64,000 nt of DNA. Source: Mauremys mutica. Its lineage: Eukaryota > Chordata > Testudines > Geoemydidae. Made by a program: the position numbers and the translations under genes. The stretch lies in contig NC_059075.1 of NCBI RefSeq assembly GCF_020497125.1, positions 29,176,003 through 29,240,002 of the forward strand, in the 5' to 3' direction. The stretch's first letter is position 1. Each line of letters starts with the position of its first letter. Under the pieces are notes generated by a model. The model was not told where the DNA came from, made no database searches, and saw nothing but the letters and a program-made list of their open reading frames with translations. Shown here in pieces: positions 10,474 through 22,400 of this stretch.

Positions 10474-13400
10474 CTATTAAAACCAGCAGAAGGTTGAGTT
10501 TCTCTCTTTTATTTAATACATACATTAAATCGGGATTATGTAAGATTTTTTTTGCCAGGAGCTGATTTTGGGAGGGGAGGAGTCCCTCTGCATGCCCCAC
10601 CCCCTCCATCCCAGGTCTCATTCTACCTAATCTCCAACCACCGACAAAGATGTTGTCACAAGAGGCATTGATTTCAGGCCAGCATCCCTCAAATCACTAC
10701 ATTCTCAACAGCAACTTTATAGTGGAGCTTTCTGCACAGCCTTTATTCCCATCCACTCTGGACTGACAGGACCCACTGGTACACCTCATCCTCATTTCTG
10801 TCACAAACAAGGCCACTTAGCACTATTATCATCCAACCAGCAGACCACAGCAGGTCAACATCAGGTGCTGCAGAACTGAAAGCCACTCCCTGAATCAGGG
10901 GTTCTCAACCTGTGGATCGATGTCAGGGGGCTATGACCACCCTGCTTTGCTTAGCTCGTTAGATGGGAGTTGGGAGGGCTTCCCATCTAGATCCTAGTTA
11001 GTTATATGTAAGTCATGGGTGGCGCAGTGTCTCAGTACAGAAAAGGTTGAGAACTACTGTCCTAAATGATGCCTCTGCCCATTCATATTTGGCATATTCA
11101 ATGCTGAGCAACTGATTATCCCCAAATACCAAGCAGTTTGCATATTATAACAAGATGTATGTTGAAAAAATAATATGGAGTTTTTATGATCTATTGTCAG
11201 AATGTTGGGAGCATGAGTCTTATTTCTAGCGTACATTCAAAGCACAGAACAGAAATACCAACAAGCATGAAAGAACAAGAGAAAATAACTTACCTTTAGA
11301 TTTGACTGAATCATTGGCAACCACATGGGTATTAGCTGTACGAAGAGACAACAAATGTTTTGTTAGTTTACTATATGGGCCTATGAATCTGTTCCAGTTA
11401 CAGTGAGTCAGAGCAGGGTCTGTCCAACTCATTTAGCCCTTTGAATGGATGGTGACACATGCTGAAAGGGCTCATCCATAAATATGGAAATGTCTCTGTA
11501 AAAGATGGGCACGCTGGACATGTGGCATTCAGAGGTTAAGAAGCCAGCTTTGATCATTTGTATCCTACTTTACAATAAGGAGCAATTACTGGTACTATTT
11601 TAAGGCAATGTTGATAGTTTAAAATAAAAATCCATTAAAAGGAATATTTCCCTGGAGGTGTTTTCTTAATACCCAGGTGAGCAGGTATTGGAATGAATGC
11701 GGTCCAAGCATTGCACAAAAAGGTGCACACTGCTGCAGATGTTGAAGAGTGAAAAGGATTGAGGCAGAAGTTCATGATGATGCAGAACATTTTATATTCT
11801 GATCACTGACCATTGTTTTACAGGTCAACCATCGCAGGCATCCATGCTATACTCACACATCTAATTTAGACCCAAGACCTCCTTTCACCATATAGCACGT
11901 ATTGCAGACAGTGAGTTGGGTATCTTAGTGCTGGGGCAGTGGAAAAGGAATTTTCCCTTCAGTATGCCAAGCAGCTGTGGAGTTGCTGTGCAGCTCTTAC
12001 TGCAGCCCTCCATGGGAGGGATGGGTGAACCCATGTAGCAGTGGATCTTCCAGCCTCACCCTTGCCTTGCCATGTTGTAATCCCTCATCTCCAACTGATC
12101 TCTGTGCATTGTCCTAACAGGAGCCCTCCGTGCACCCTACTCCCAAGAGATAGAAGGCTCACTCATCAGGATGAAAAAGTAACTCTTAGGCTCTGACCTA
12201 TGCCTGGATTTCTTTTCTCCAGGACAGCGCATCATCAATCTGCACTCAGAACTCCCATTGACTTCCCTGGGCACTCTATCTTCAGAGCAACTGTAGGACC
12301 AGGGCTTCGTGTGGTCATACTCCAGACACCAACAGAGTAGGGGAGGCAAGGAGGGATCTGGGAATCCATAATCCAAGAGCTGATATTTGTTTCTGGCTAT
12401 ATCTCTTAACAGAACTTTTATTTGAGAATAACTTTACATGACAAGCCTACGGAAACCATTTCTATCCATGCTCTCCAATATTAATTTAACCACTGGGCAT
12501 ATTGTTCTGAAATGCTTCTCCAAATGGCATCAGAATTTGCAATTTACCAATTATGCTACTGAGAGTTGTAGGTTAAACCTAATCAGTATTGACAGCATTA
12601 GATAAAGCACCATTCCCCCTGTTTAAAGAATGCTAATTGTTTCTCTGGCTGCATAACATAAATTTCAGTGCTGTTTTGCTAGTGGATCATATGCAGCTCT
12701 GTCAGTACTGATTACTTGGTCCACCAAATAAAGAACCATATTCAATCCTCTGCTTCTGCAGGCAGATGGATGCCAAAACAGATGGAACCCAGCCAGAGAA
12801 TAGGGGAGCATTAGCTCTGTAATCTCCTTCGCTGGGACCTTGCAAAAGCTCCTCCACTGGAGCTCTGATGACTCAGGTCTATGTGGCATTTTTGAGAGGC
12901 AGAAATAGGACAGCTAAAAGAGCACCCACATTCCATGGCATGCTCCCCCTGCTAACCTCACAGACTTACCACTGGAAGTCTGATCAGGAGTTCATGCTGC
13001 TCCTATGGAACTAGCCAGGGGCAGAATGTTTCCTGCTAAAGGGGAAGGGAAGCTGGTCGGAAAGCTGTGCAGAAACACAGGATCTCTTATGTACCCCAAG
13101 AGCCACACAAGATTTAGGAGGACTGAACCCTCTGCCTTGGTGGGGGTGTTAGAGGAGAGCAAATCCTCCCACTCCTCGCACTGTCACCTAGCTGGGTGGA
13201 GGAGGAAGAAATTGAGTTGGAACTCTTGGATTTTTTTCTTTCCATCTCCCAATCAGGCTTTTCTCCAAAAGGGGGAATATGGCTTAAAAATCCAGCCAAA
13301 AAGTGCTATCTGACAATAAAAGGGAGCAGCTCTATCCCAGGGGGAAGCATACACAGCACAAGTGGGTGGGGAACGTAACACCAATGGCTAAATGTAGATG

Positions 13401-16400
13401 AAATCAGGACGTGGAACTCTCACCATACCAGTCAAAGAGGAAGGGGAGTTGAGAGAAAGTGCTGCTCCCTGCCAGTGAGATGAAAGAAAACTCCTCCTCT
13501 GCTTTTAGTTTAGGAGGATCTGCAGTCCCCTATCTTGCTCTACTTTCCCTGGCTTTACCCTCCCCACAGCTCATTCCTAATAAGGTTCCCCACCAGGTCA
13601 GCATCCAAGTAAACACACTTCCCATAATCCACCTGGCAACGTATGACCCTCTTGACTCCCCGTTGTGGTGATCATTACAATTACACATTTTTCCTGTGTC
13701 TGCTGTGATGAAGTTGTACAGTGGCCTTCTTGAACATTTTAATCACATCTGATTCCCTATTTAGAATAAGAAATACAGCAATAAACTTAATTAATGAAGA
13801 CAGTAAGTGTGCAGGGATTAGTGGCAACCACTGTGCTAAGAAGGGGTGGGGTTGGTGGTGGTGATCTGATTTGCACAATGCAGAAAGCTCAGGAAAAGGA
13901 TATTAAGAATGTGCTGAAACTGAATAAAAAAATAAGATTATTTTTCACTCCACTCTCTCCTCCTTACCATTCTTTAGTGATAACTTATTTTTGTTTGAAA
14001 GGCTTACATCTACATAAAGGACAGGTGCTTTGAAACATAAAATATATTCTGTCCCCTACACTTAATTACCAACAAGGTCACGGCAATACAAGATTTTCTA
14101 CATTGTCTGAAACATAATAAAAAACAACAATCAGCCAACAATCAGAGAGCTGTTATCTTTGCAGCCTCTTCATGTAGGTTAGGGCCGTGAAGATTCAAGT
14201 CTTCTCTGCAACCAGTTTCAAAGCTGATTTGGGGTAAAATTTCTTGTTTGTAACTCAATGGTTTTCAACCATTTTTCATTTGTGGACCCCTAAAAAATTT
14301 CAAATGGAGGTGTGGCCTCCTTTGCAAATCTTAGACATGGTCAGCAGACTCTTAAGGGTCTGCGGCCCACAGCTTGAAAACCACTGCTATAAATTATGGA
14401 GGTGCAAGTCATGGCTCCATAGTTAAAGCTGAGCTCTGAACTTAAAGCAGGGATTCAATCTCTTTGGAATGTTTTTAAAATACAGCATATCCTCCCCACA
14501 ATTACAGAACTTACTTTTAAAGTAGAGATTGAACACTAACACAATGCAAAATACTGTGTTTCTACAAATCGATTTAAACTAATCTGGGACTTTAAACACG
14601 AAAAAGCCTTAATTATAAACATATGGTTAATGCATGACGTCACTGCAGGGGAGAGTTAAGGTTGTCTGGTTGCCCTATGCATTTCCAAACCTTAACATAC
14701 TTGGATTTCTTTTAAGCTTATCTCGAATTTCCTAGATTTATCATGCTTGTTTTTGCAATAATTACAACATCCCTTAGTGTATTTTACTATAAATTACTGA
14801 CACATACGCTCAATCTTAACTCCATTGTACATACTTTTTGCTTGGGAATTTACTGCAGAATTTGTGCTTTAAAATCCACCCTGGGCTTCATAAGATCCTG
14901 ATTCATAGGTGCTGAATCAGTCCATGTCCTGGGAACCCTGTCCATGTTCCATCCTGGGACAGCCTTGCCTACTTTTAGGGCCCCGGCCTGCAGAGCTGAG
15001 GTACTGAACTGAGCTCTTTACCTTATTATAAATCTGAATTTTAACATTTGCTAATAGAACCTGAATCTTTTCAAACCAATCTGCCTCATGCTCAGTCATC
15101 CATTAGGAAGTGAAACGCTATCTCATTCAAATGTCACCCCCGCCTAGAAAGGGTCAAAACACCCTATTTACTGAAGGGAAATACCTGAAGTGAGGCAGTG
15201 AGAGAGTATGTCTGAAATCTTTTCAGAAATTTCATTCTTTGATTGATATCATCATGCAGGGAATGTTTAAGTAGCTCTCCACAATACTACAACAGTATAA
15301 CTCTATCAGCCATTAATTTTAAAGAAGGCATGGTAACAGGGGGATTGCCTTTCAATTTTAGCTATTGTGTTACTGCTGGACACTAATGGTATGTCTACAC
15401 TGCAACATAAGTCTGTGCTTGAACCCGGGCTCAAGCCTAACTCCCTCTTGGGTCTACACTGCAATTGTGCTAACCCAGCTTTTGGACCTAGGGTCCCAGG
15501 ACCCTGGATGGTTGGAGGGTCCAAGCTCAAGTTAAGCCAGGACCCAGGGTCTGAGCCCTGTTGCTTTGCAGTGTAGATGCAGCCACACTTGACTCAGGAC
15601 CTGGGAGTCGGCCAGACATATCCCACAATTCCATGGGACAATGGCCGTAGTACTCTCTATCCCAACAATCCACTGTATTGAAAATGGAAGCCATGCCCCC
15701 TTTGTAAATGGCAGCAGCTCAGCGTTAACCCAGTCTCTCATGATCACCAATCTGCAAGCACACATTCAGAGAGCCTCCTGGGTTTGCAATGGAGAGCGAA
15801 CAGATCAAGTCTTTGGCAAAGTGAGCTGCTTTCTGGTAACGTGCAGGGAGGGCAGTAAAGTTTTCCCACAGTGCATCATGGTCCTAGTGCTAGAGCAGCC
15901 ACATTTTGGGGGGATGGGAGGGGATGCTAGGGAGTCTGGGATATGGTTACTTTCACTTGGGTCTGTGCACTGCAATATGGACACCAGAGCTCTAGGTTTC
16001 AACACAGGTTAGAAAAGTCTTAACGTAAGGTCAAGCCCAGGGTTCCCTAACACGGGTCAGATGACTACAGTCCCATTAACCTTGCGCTTACGTTGCAGTG
16101 TAGACATACCCTAAGAGGCTAGAAAAGAACAACACACAGTGGCTTGCTCGAATGCAATGCAACAGCTCAAAATACAAAGGAACACAATTCATCTAGACTT
16201 CTAGGACTAAGGACTGCTTTGCTTGCTGTTATTTCATCTGAAAACCAGCTATCCAGAGGCCTAAGTGGGAAAGCATCTATAATGCTAGAAGACTTGACTT
16301 AGCCTGTGTAACCACCCCAATTCTTTTCATTTCTTCTTTGGTTTGGCTTGTTTTACTCAGATCAATGCAGGGAACACTGTGGTCATCCACAAGGGGGAAA

Positions 16401-19400
16401 ATACTGCGTTGTTTAAACTTTGGACCAAATGCTGCAGGCCACTGATTTCCAAAGGAGTTTTGCACAAGCAATGCAAGCAGGACTTAGCCCTGGACTGGTG
16501 AATAGCCTATGGTGCTTCCCTAAAAGAATAGGATTCACCATCTAATTATATTCAGTTAAGGAAGAAACACACACACACACAGGCATTTAATAAAACCAGA
16601 CGTTATTCAGGCACAAGTCTTGTGTTATCTCCCTGAAAGAATTTGAGTGCCAGGACATAACCGTGATCTGCAAAGGAAGCTGTGTGACACCAACATTGTT
16701 AGGAATTAGAGATTGGTCCAAAATGGAAACTTAAAATCCAGATTTTGAATCCTGCTCCTTGCAAAGTTCAGGGGTATCTGAATGCAGACTTTGGCTTCAT
16801 TCTGTTCTAGAAACTAGGAGTAAATAAGATACAAAGTCAAAATTCAAGGGCAGTTTGGGCTCAGCGTTTTCGTCTGTGCCTCTATGTTAGGGATTTTACT
16901 CTTTTAATGTTGTAAATTCCCACACTGCCTGTTAACCTCAGCCCCTTCTAGTTTCCTCTTCTAGGAAATCTGGTGGGAAAAAAGGTCCCTACGAATCCTT
17001 AAAGAAGTATTCACAACATGTGATTCACATACCTTGACAAAGATAGTGGAATTGCATTCTTGTAGAGCCTCCATTAAACTAATCACATGTAGACACACCA
17101 TTTCCACCATCTGAAAGAAAAAATATTAAATAAATATCCAGTGTAATAATATTGTGAACACAGCAAAGAGTCCTGTGGCACCTTATAGACTAACAGACGT
17201 ATTGGAGCATGAGCTTTCGTGGGTGAATACCCACTTCATCGGATGCATGGCCCCACACACAGCCAACAGTCCCTAGGGACAGTCTCACTCCATTTTCTTG
17301 GCAGCCACACTGGGACATAAGCTGTATGTTTTGTAACCACTGACATTTCAGGTTAAATATCACATGATGACATGGGGGACATTTCTATTTACTAAGTCTT
17401 TCTCTGATGCAGCAGCACCTATCTGTTAGAGTGCTCTATATATTTTGTTTACCTCCTATTGCACACCAAGACAAACTGTCTTCAGTTTTCTTTCTCTCAG
17501 TCATTGTTCCTTCTACATGTCCCTGTTGGGTAGTTCTCATCAATCACTGAGTCAGAAATTGGTATTTTTATTTACTGAATTCCTTTTAAAATTAACAAAG
17601 ATCAGATTTTATTTTTTCCATCTGAAGGTGATTTCTTGTTCTGAATTGGCAGGGGGCCATGAATATATAATTCTTGGATTTTATAGCATGAAATACGGCA
17701 TATGCAAATATTAGCTTTTTGGTAATGTTTTATGTTCTGTAAATGCACAGGTACAACAAGACAAATATCTTGAGATAGCAGTGAGTATTTGCAGTGCCTG
17801 TCTGAACTATGCATGGATTCCCCTATATAACAATAAATTTAGCTTTTCAGTATTGCTTGTCTTCTTCGAAGAGCTTTACAAACACTAACTAATTGAACTT
17901 CAAAATACCCCTGTGAGAATAAGTATAATCCACATTTTACAGAGCAGGTAGTCAAGGCAAAGAGTTTAATAACTTGTGCCAAGGGCCACAGAATGACTCA
18001 TTGTTAGAAATGAGATTAAAACTCAGGGGTTCCCAGTCCCACACCTTTCCCCTTAGATTGAGGCTAGTCAGAGATAGAGGTCGCGCAGAATTCCAGTTGA
18101 CTTCACTAGGAGTTCCAGGTTTACAGCAGCAGTTCCCAAACTGTGTTCAGTGGACTACAAGTGGGTCACAGAGCACTTAACTAGTAGCCCATTGATGCGG
18201 GCTGGTCACCAGGGGTGAGCTGAAGCCGGTTAGCACGAACCCGTTGTTAAATTTAGAAGCGGTTTTAGAACCGCTTGTTAACTAGCTTCCCTGGGAGGGA
18301 AGCTTTGATGGGCTCTGCCTGGGAAGCCTGTAATTCCTCCTCCCGGCCACCGGGGGGCGCTGCGCTGTGCTGCGGGAGCCATGTGAGCTGCCTCCTGGCC
18401 CTGTTGCTGCTCCTGCTCTTTGGACCTCTGGCCCTGGGGCTCCTGCTGCTGCCCCGTGATTCCCCGGCTGCTTCCTGCTGCTCCCAGCCGCTCCCCCCCC
18501 CGTGTGAGTATCTGCGCCCCTCCCCCACCTTCCCTGCCCCCAGCCACCCCCTGCCCCACCCCCTGCCCACAGCCAGCCCCTGCCAGCCCCTGCGACAGCC
18601 ACCCGCAGCCAGCCCCAGCCCCCAGCCAGCCCCAGCCCCCCCACCTCCTGCCCACAGCCGCCCTCTGCCCGCAGCCAGCCCCAGCCAGCCGCTGCCCACA
18701 GCCACCCCCCTGCCTACAGCTGCCCTCTGCCCGCAGCCAGCCCCAGCCCCCAGCCCGCCCCTGCCCCCCCCACCCCCTGCCCACAGCCGCCTTCTGCCCC
18801 CAGCCACCCCCAGCCAGCCGCTGCCCACAGCCACCCCCCTGCCTACAGCTGCCCTCTGCCTGCAGCCCGCCCCTGCCCCCAGCCAGCCCCTGCCCACAGC
18901 CGCCCTCTGCCCGCAGCCAGCCCTTGCCACAGCCAGCCCCTGCCCACAGCCACCCGCAGCCAGCCCCTGCCCCCAGCCAGCCCCTGCCCCCAGCCACCCG
19001 CAGCCAGCCCCTGCCCACAGCCAGCCCCTGCCCACAGCCACCCACAGCCAGCCCCTGCCCACAGCCGCCCTCTGCCCCACCCCCTGCCCACAGCCACCCG
19101 CAGCCAGCCCCTGCCCACAGCCGCCCTCTGCCCGCAGCCAGCCCTTGCCACAGCCACCTTCTGCCCGCAGCCAGCCTCTGCCTGCAGCCCCTGCCACAGC
19201 CACCCCCTGCCTGCAGCCAGCCTCTGCCCACAGCCGCCCGCAGCCACCCCCTGCCCACAGCCACCCGCAGCCCGCCCGTCTGCATCACCTGCCCACAGCC
19301 AGCCCGTGTCACTCCCTGCCTCTAGCTAGTCCTGCCCCACGCCCCTATCTGCAGCCAGCCCCACATCCACTGGTGCCCTGCAGTTCCCAGGGCAGTAACC

Positions 19401-22400
19401 CTGCACACCTGCTTTAATGAGGGGGGGGGAGGGAGCAGCTGGGACCCACACATGTGCACACCCTAGAGTGACCAGACAGCAAGTGTGAAAAATCGGGACG
19501 GGGGTGAGGGGTAATAGGAGCCTATATAAGAAAAAGACCCAAAAATTGAGACTGTCCCTGATCACCACCCCCACATGTGAAACGGAGCTCATTTCTAGTT
19601 CAGCCCCATCTTTTTAAAAAAGAACTTTAGGTAGGGTTAAAATACATCTGTATTTTCCTGGACATGTCAGGCTTTTCGGTTCATAATCACCTCCTGGGAA
19701 AATATGGATGTATGGTAACCCTATTGGTACAAAAAATACATGCTGTCGCACATCCCTTAAATCAGAACTTTTTATAGGGAACCCATTGTTAAATCAGAAC
19801 TTTTTATAGGGAACCCGTTGTTAAGATTTTGGCAGCTCATCACTGCTGGTCACCCAGGCTTCTCCACATTTCCAGAGGTTAAAATCACATTAAAGGACAG
19901 CTATACCTATATTAAGTACTTGCCTAATGTGACTTTAATGTAAACAATTGCTAGTTGGCACAAAAATATTCCAACTGCAGTCCATGTGACTGCAAATGAA
20001 ATGGAAAATGCCCAAACATAGGGGGAATGGGAGGTGGTCTACATGCTCATACGTGAGCAGGGAGGTGCTCCACAAAGCAGTCTCTGCATAAATAGGTGAC
20101 CCACATTCTAGAAAATGTTGAGAGCTACATGCTTAGAGGACCTGGCTATATGTGAGGAATCTCTTTGTCTTGGGCCTAGAATCAGAACCCTCAGAGCCAA
20201 AGCCAACAATTACCATTTCAGCTAACGGAGAATATCCATCACATTAGTAGAACCAGAAGCTCATGACGAGTCTGGCAAGTGAGAGACAAGACCGCTATGT
20301 ACCTTGCCCATCTTAAGCAAGCTGTCAACCCTGAGCATGCAAACAGAGAAAGCTATTATTCTAGCACTGTGCATGCTTTAGGGCCTGAACCTCTGAGGCA
20401 CTCAGCAATGGAAGTCAATGGGAGTTTAGAGCACTCAGCACATATCAGGAGGCACTGGGCAATTTGCATAGCACTGGGTCCTTAGTGAACTGCACCTACA
20501 TCCTGCACCTGCATGCTAAGCAGTGGAACTGGATGAATAATTCGTAACAAATAACTAATTGAACAAATTTGGCTCATTTTCTGTTTGTGAAATGTCTATG
20601 AACAGACTGCGGTCTTCTCAAATCATTCATTACTCAAAACTATTTGCTGAATGATCTCTGTGGATTATGCTTGCTCAATAACTTCTTTGCAACCAGTTAA
20701 CTGTGAGAGTTCAGTATTGATCATTTGAGCTGTTTTGACTGAACAGATGGATCACAGGGTAAAAACTCAAACAAATATTTACAGAACCCTTCTGAAGTAT
20801 GTGATCACTTTTGCTATGCAAAGTCAGGAGCTCTAACACTGAACAGCACTGCGATCCAATAGAACTGACTAGCACTAAGATCCTTGTTCAGATCCCCACA
20901 GGGTAAAATTATTACTAGTTATCTTCCCCTTTGAACTCTCAAAGGTAACATATACTACACTTCCAAAAATAGCACAACTGCTTCACAAAATTATGCATAG
21001 TCCCATGTATTCAGTTTTAAACTTTAAACCTAGAAGGTTTGGCTTTATATAAATCTGTAATAAACAAATCTGTATACAGTATCTGACTCACCACTTTGTT
21101 ATGTGCCATAAGCTGTATGATACTAGGTGTCACTCGGCTCCAGAACTCCAGAGCTGTAAGGATGGCCGTAAAGCTAAACTCATTTTGATTTTGGACCGTA
21201 GGAGCTACTGCTGTTTGTTCACAATACACTGTCCAGAGCTGAGCAAATATAAATGCATGGAAGAGGGAACACATGTGCAGCACTGATGTCTGTGGAAAGA
21301 GTAACAAGAAGAAAAAGGGTTTTCTTGAAATAGTATAAAGTACATTCCTCATCAAAGTATCCCCCATTAACATAAACCTCCATCAAATTAAATCCCCCAA
21401 GGAATTCTCCCCCATGAGGTACTCCCTGATCAAATCCACAACTATCAAAGTGTTTCTCTCGTTAGGATGCAGTAAGTGAAAGGCATCTGATAACAGCTCA
21501 TGCATGTTGAAAGAACATGTTTATATTTACAGCCTAAGAGCCCGATCCTGCAAACAGATCTGCACATACAGGCCCTTACCTGTGCAGATGCACTAAGGGG
21601 TATTAAAGTAAGGGTCGGAGTGTGAAGACCACTTTGTCCTTGGGAACCAATCCTGCTGACCTCACTGAGGTAAAACTCCCATTGCCTGTAGAAGGGCCTT
21701 ATGACTCATGACCTTAAACATGCTACTCCCCAAGTCAGTGGGAGTGAGAGTTTCCCAAGGAAACATGTATCCACACAAAATAAATCATTTTACATCAACT
21801 TCTTTTGATCTGCAACCTAGTTCCATCTTACCAGAATATAATGGCCCCAAAACACCTCCATGGTACAGCCCCATAATGGGAACTTTGCAAGGTTCGCTGT
21901 GTAGTTTTACAGATGCACCTGAGCATGACCCTTTAACAATAAATGTTAGAGGTAGTGATTTCCGACAGACACACCAAAGAACTGTCACGACTCCTAGACA
22001 TGTCACTAGTTCATTATAAAAGAAATGTTCTACTGTAATTCAGGTCATAGATGTTTTCTCAGTTTAAAAGCGCAACAGTGATTCATGACCAATGCCAGTA
22101 TGACTGCACCAAACACTGCCAGGGTTGCTTGGTAACTGGAGGGAGGTATTTGAAAGAGCAAAAAGAGCTAGAAGGAATTAATGGGAAGCATCAGTCTTGA
22201 ATGGGTGAGGGGAGGCCAAGTACTAGACAAGCATGTGATCATTCTACTTCTGTAGTTAATAAATTCCTATTTATTATTTAATAAACACATAGCGCCTGCT
22301 GCATCTATGTTAATTATTGTCATAAATGGTTTACGATTTGCAACAATGTGCATTGTTCATCTTCAAAGCACTTGACAAATCAAGCTGGGCTTGAGCCCAT

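Larger units (their letters stand above)
11336..17032 (-). other. UNC80 intron between exons 15 and 16
   Basis: This 5.7-kb intron holds a hAT MITE (14256-14386) and a Harbinger MITE (15387-16111). 11336-14250 and 16115-17030 show no recognised element apart from an (AC)n run near 16569. Confidence 0.8.
18210..19845. mobile_element. hAT element, 1.6 kb, with perfect 8-bp target duplication
   Basis: It begins CAGGGGTGAGCTG and ends CAGCTCATCACTG, inverted termini. CTGGTCAC is duplicated at 18202-18209 and 19846-19853. No transposase is visible. The interior contains a C-rich minisatellite (18485-19330), a short inverted-terminal element (19631-19723) and a 33-bp direct duplication near the right end containing TCAGAACTTTTTATAGGG. 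Confidence 0.8.
18129..20130. mobile_element. older hAT-like repeat interrupted by a younger hAT element
   Basis: The outer sequence starts CAGCAGTTCCCAAACTG, a common hAT terminus. It is cut at 18202-18209 by the insertion at 18210-19845 and resumes afterwards. The right end near GTTGAGAGCTAC is only weakly complementary to the left, so the outer boundary is uncertain. Confidence 0.35.
17111..21091 (-). other. UNC80 intron between exons 14 and 15
   Basis: This 4.0-kb intron contains a Penelope-like tail, a SINE fragment and a nested pair of hAT-type elements (described separately). About 17260-17860 and 20150-21090 hold nothing recognised. Confidence 0.8.

Noticed and set aside
15641..16012. 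123-codon plus-strand frame
   Set aside because: It lies within a Harbinger MITE and does not resemble a transposase.
18265..19417. Open frames up to 380 codons, some starting like a signal peptide with many leucines
   Set aside because: All lie in a C-rich minisatellite within a hAT element. Composition is Pro/Ser/Ala/Gln or Gly/Trp/Ala/Arg repeats in several frames at once.
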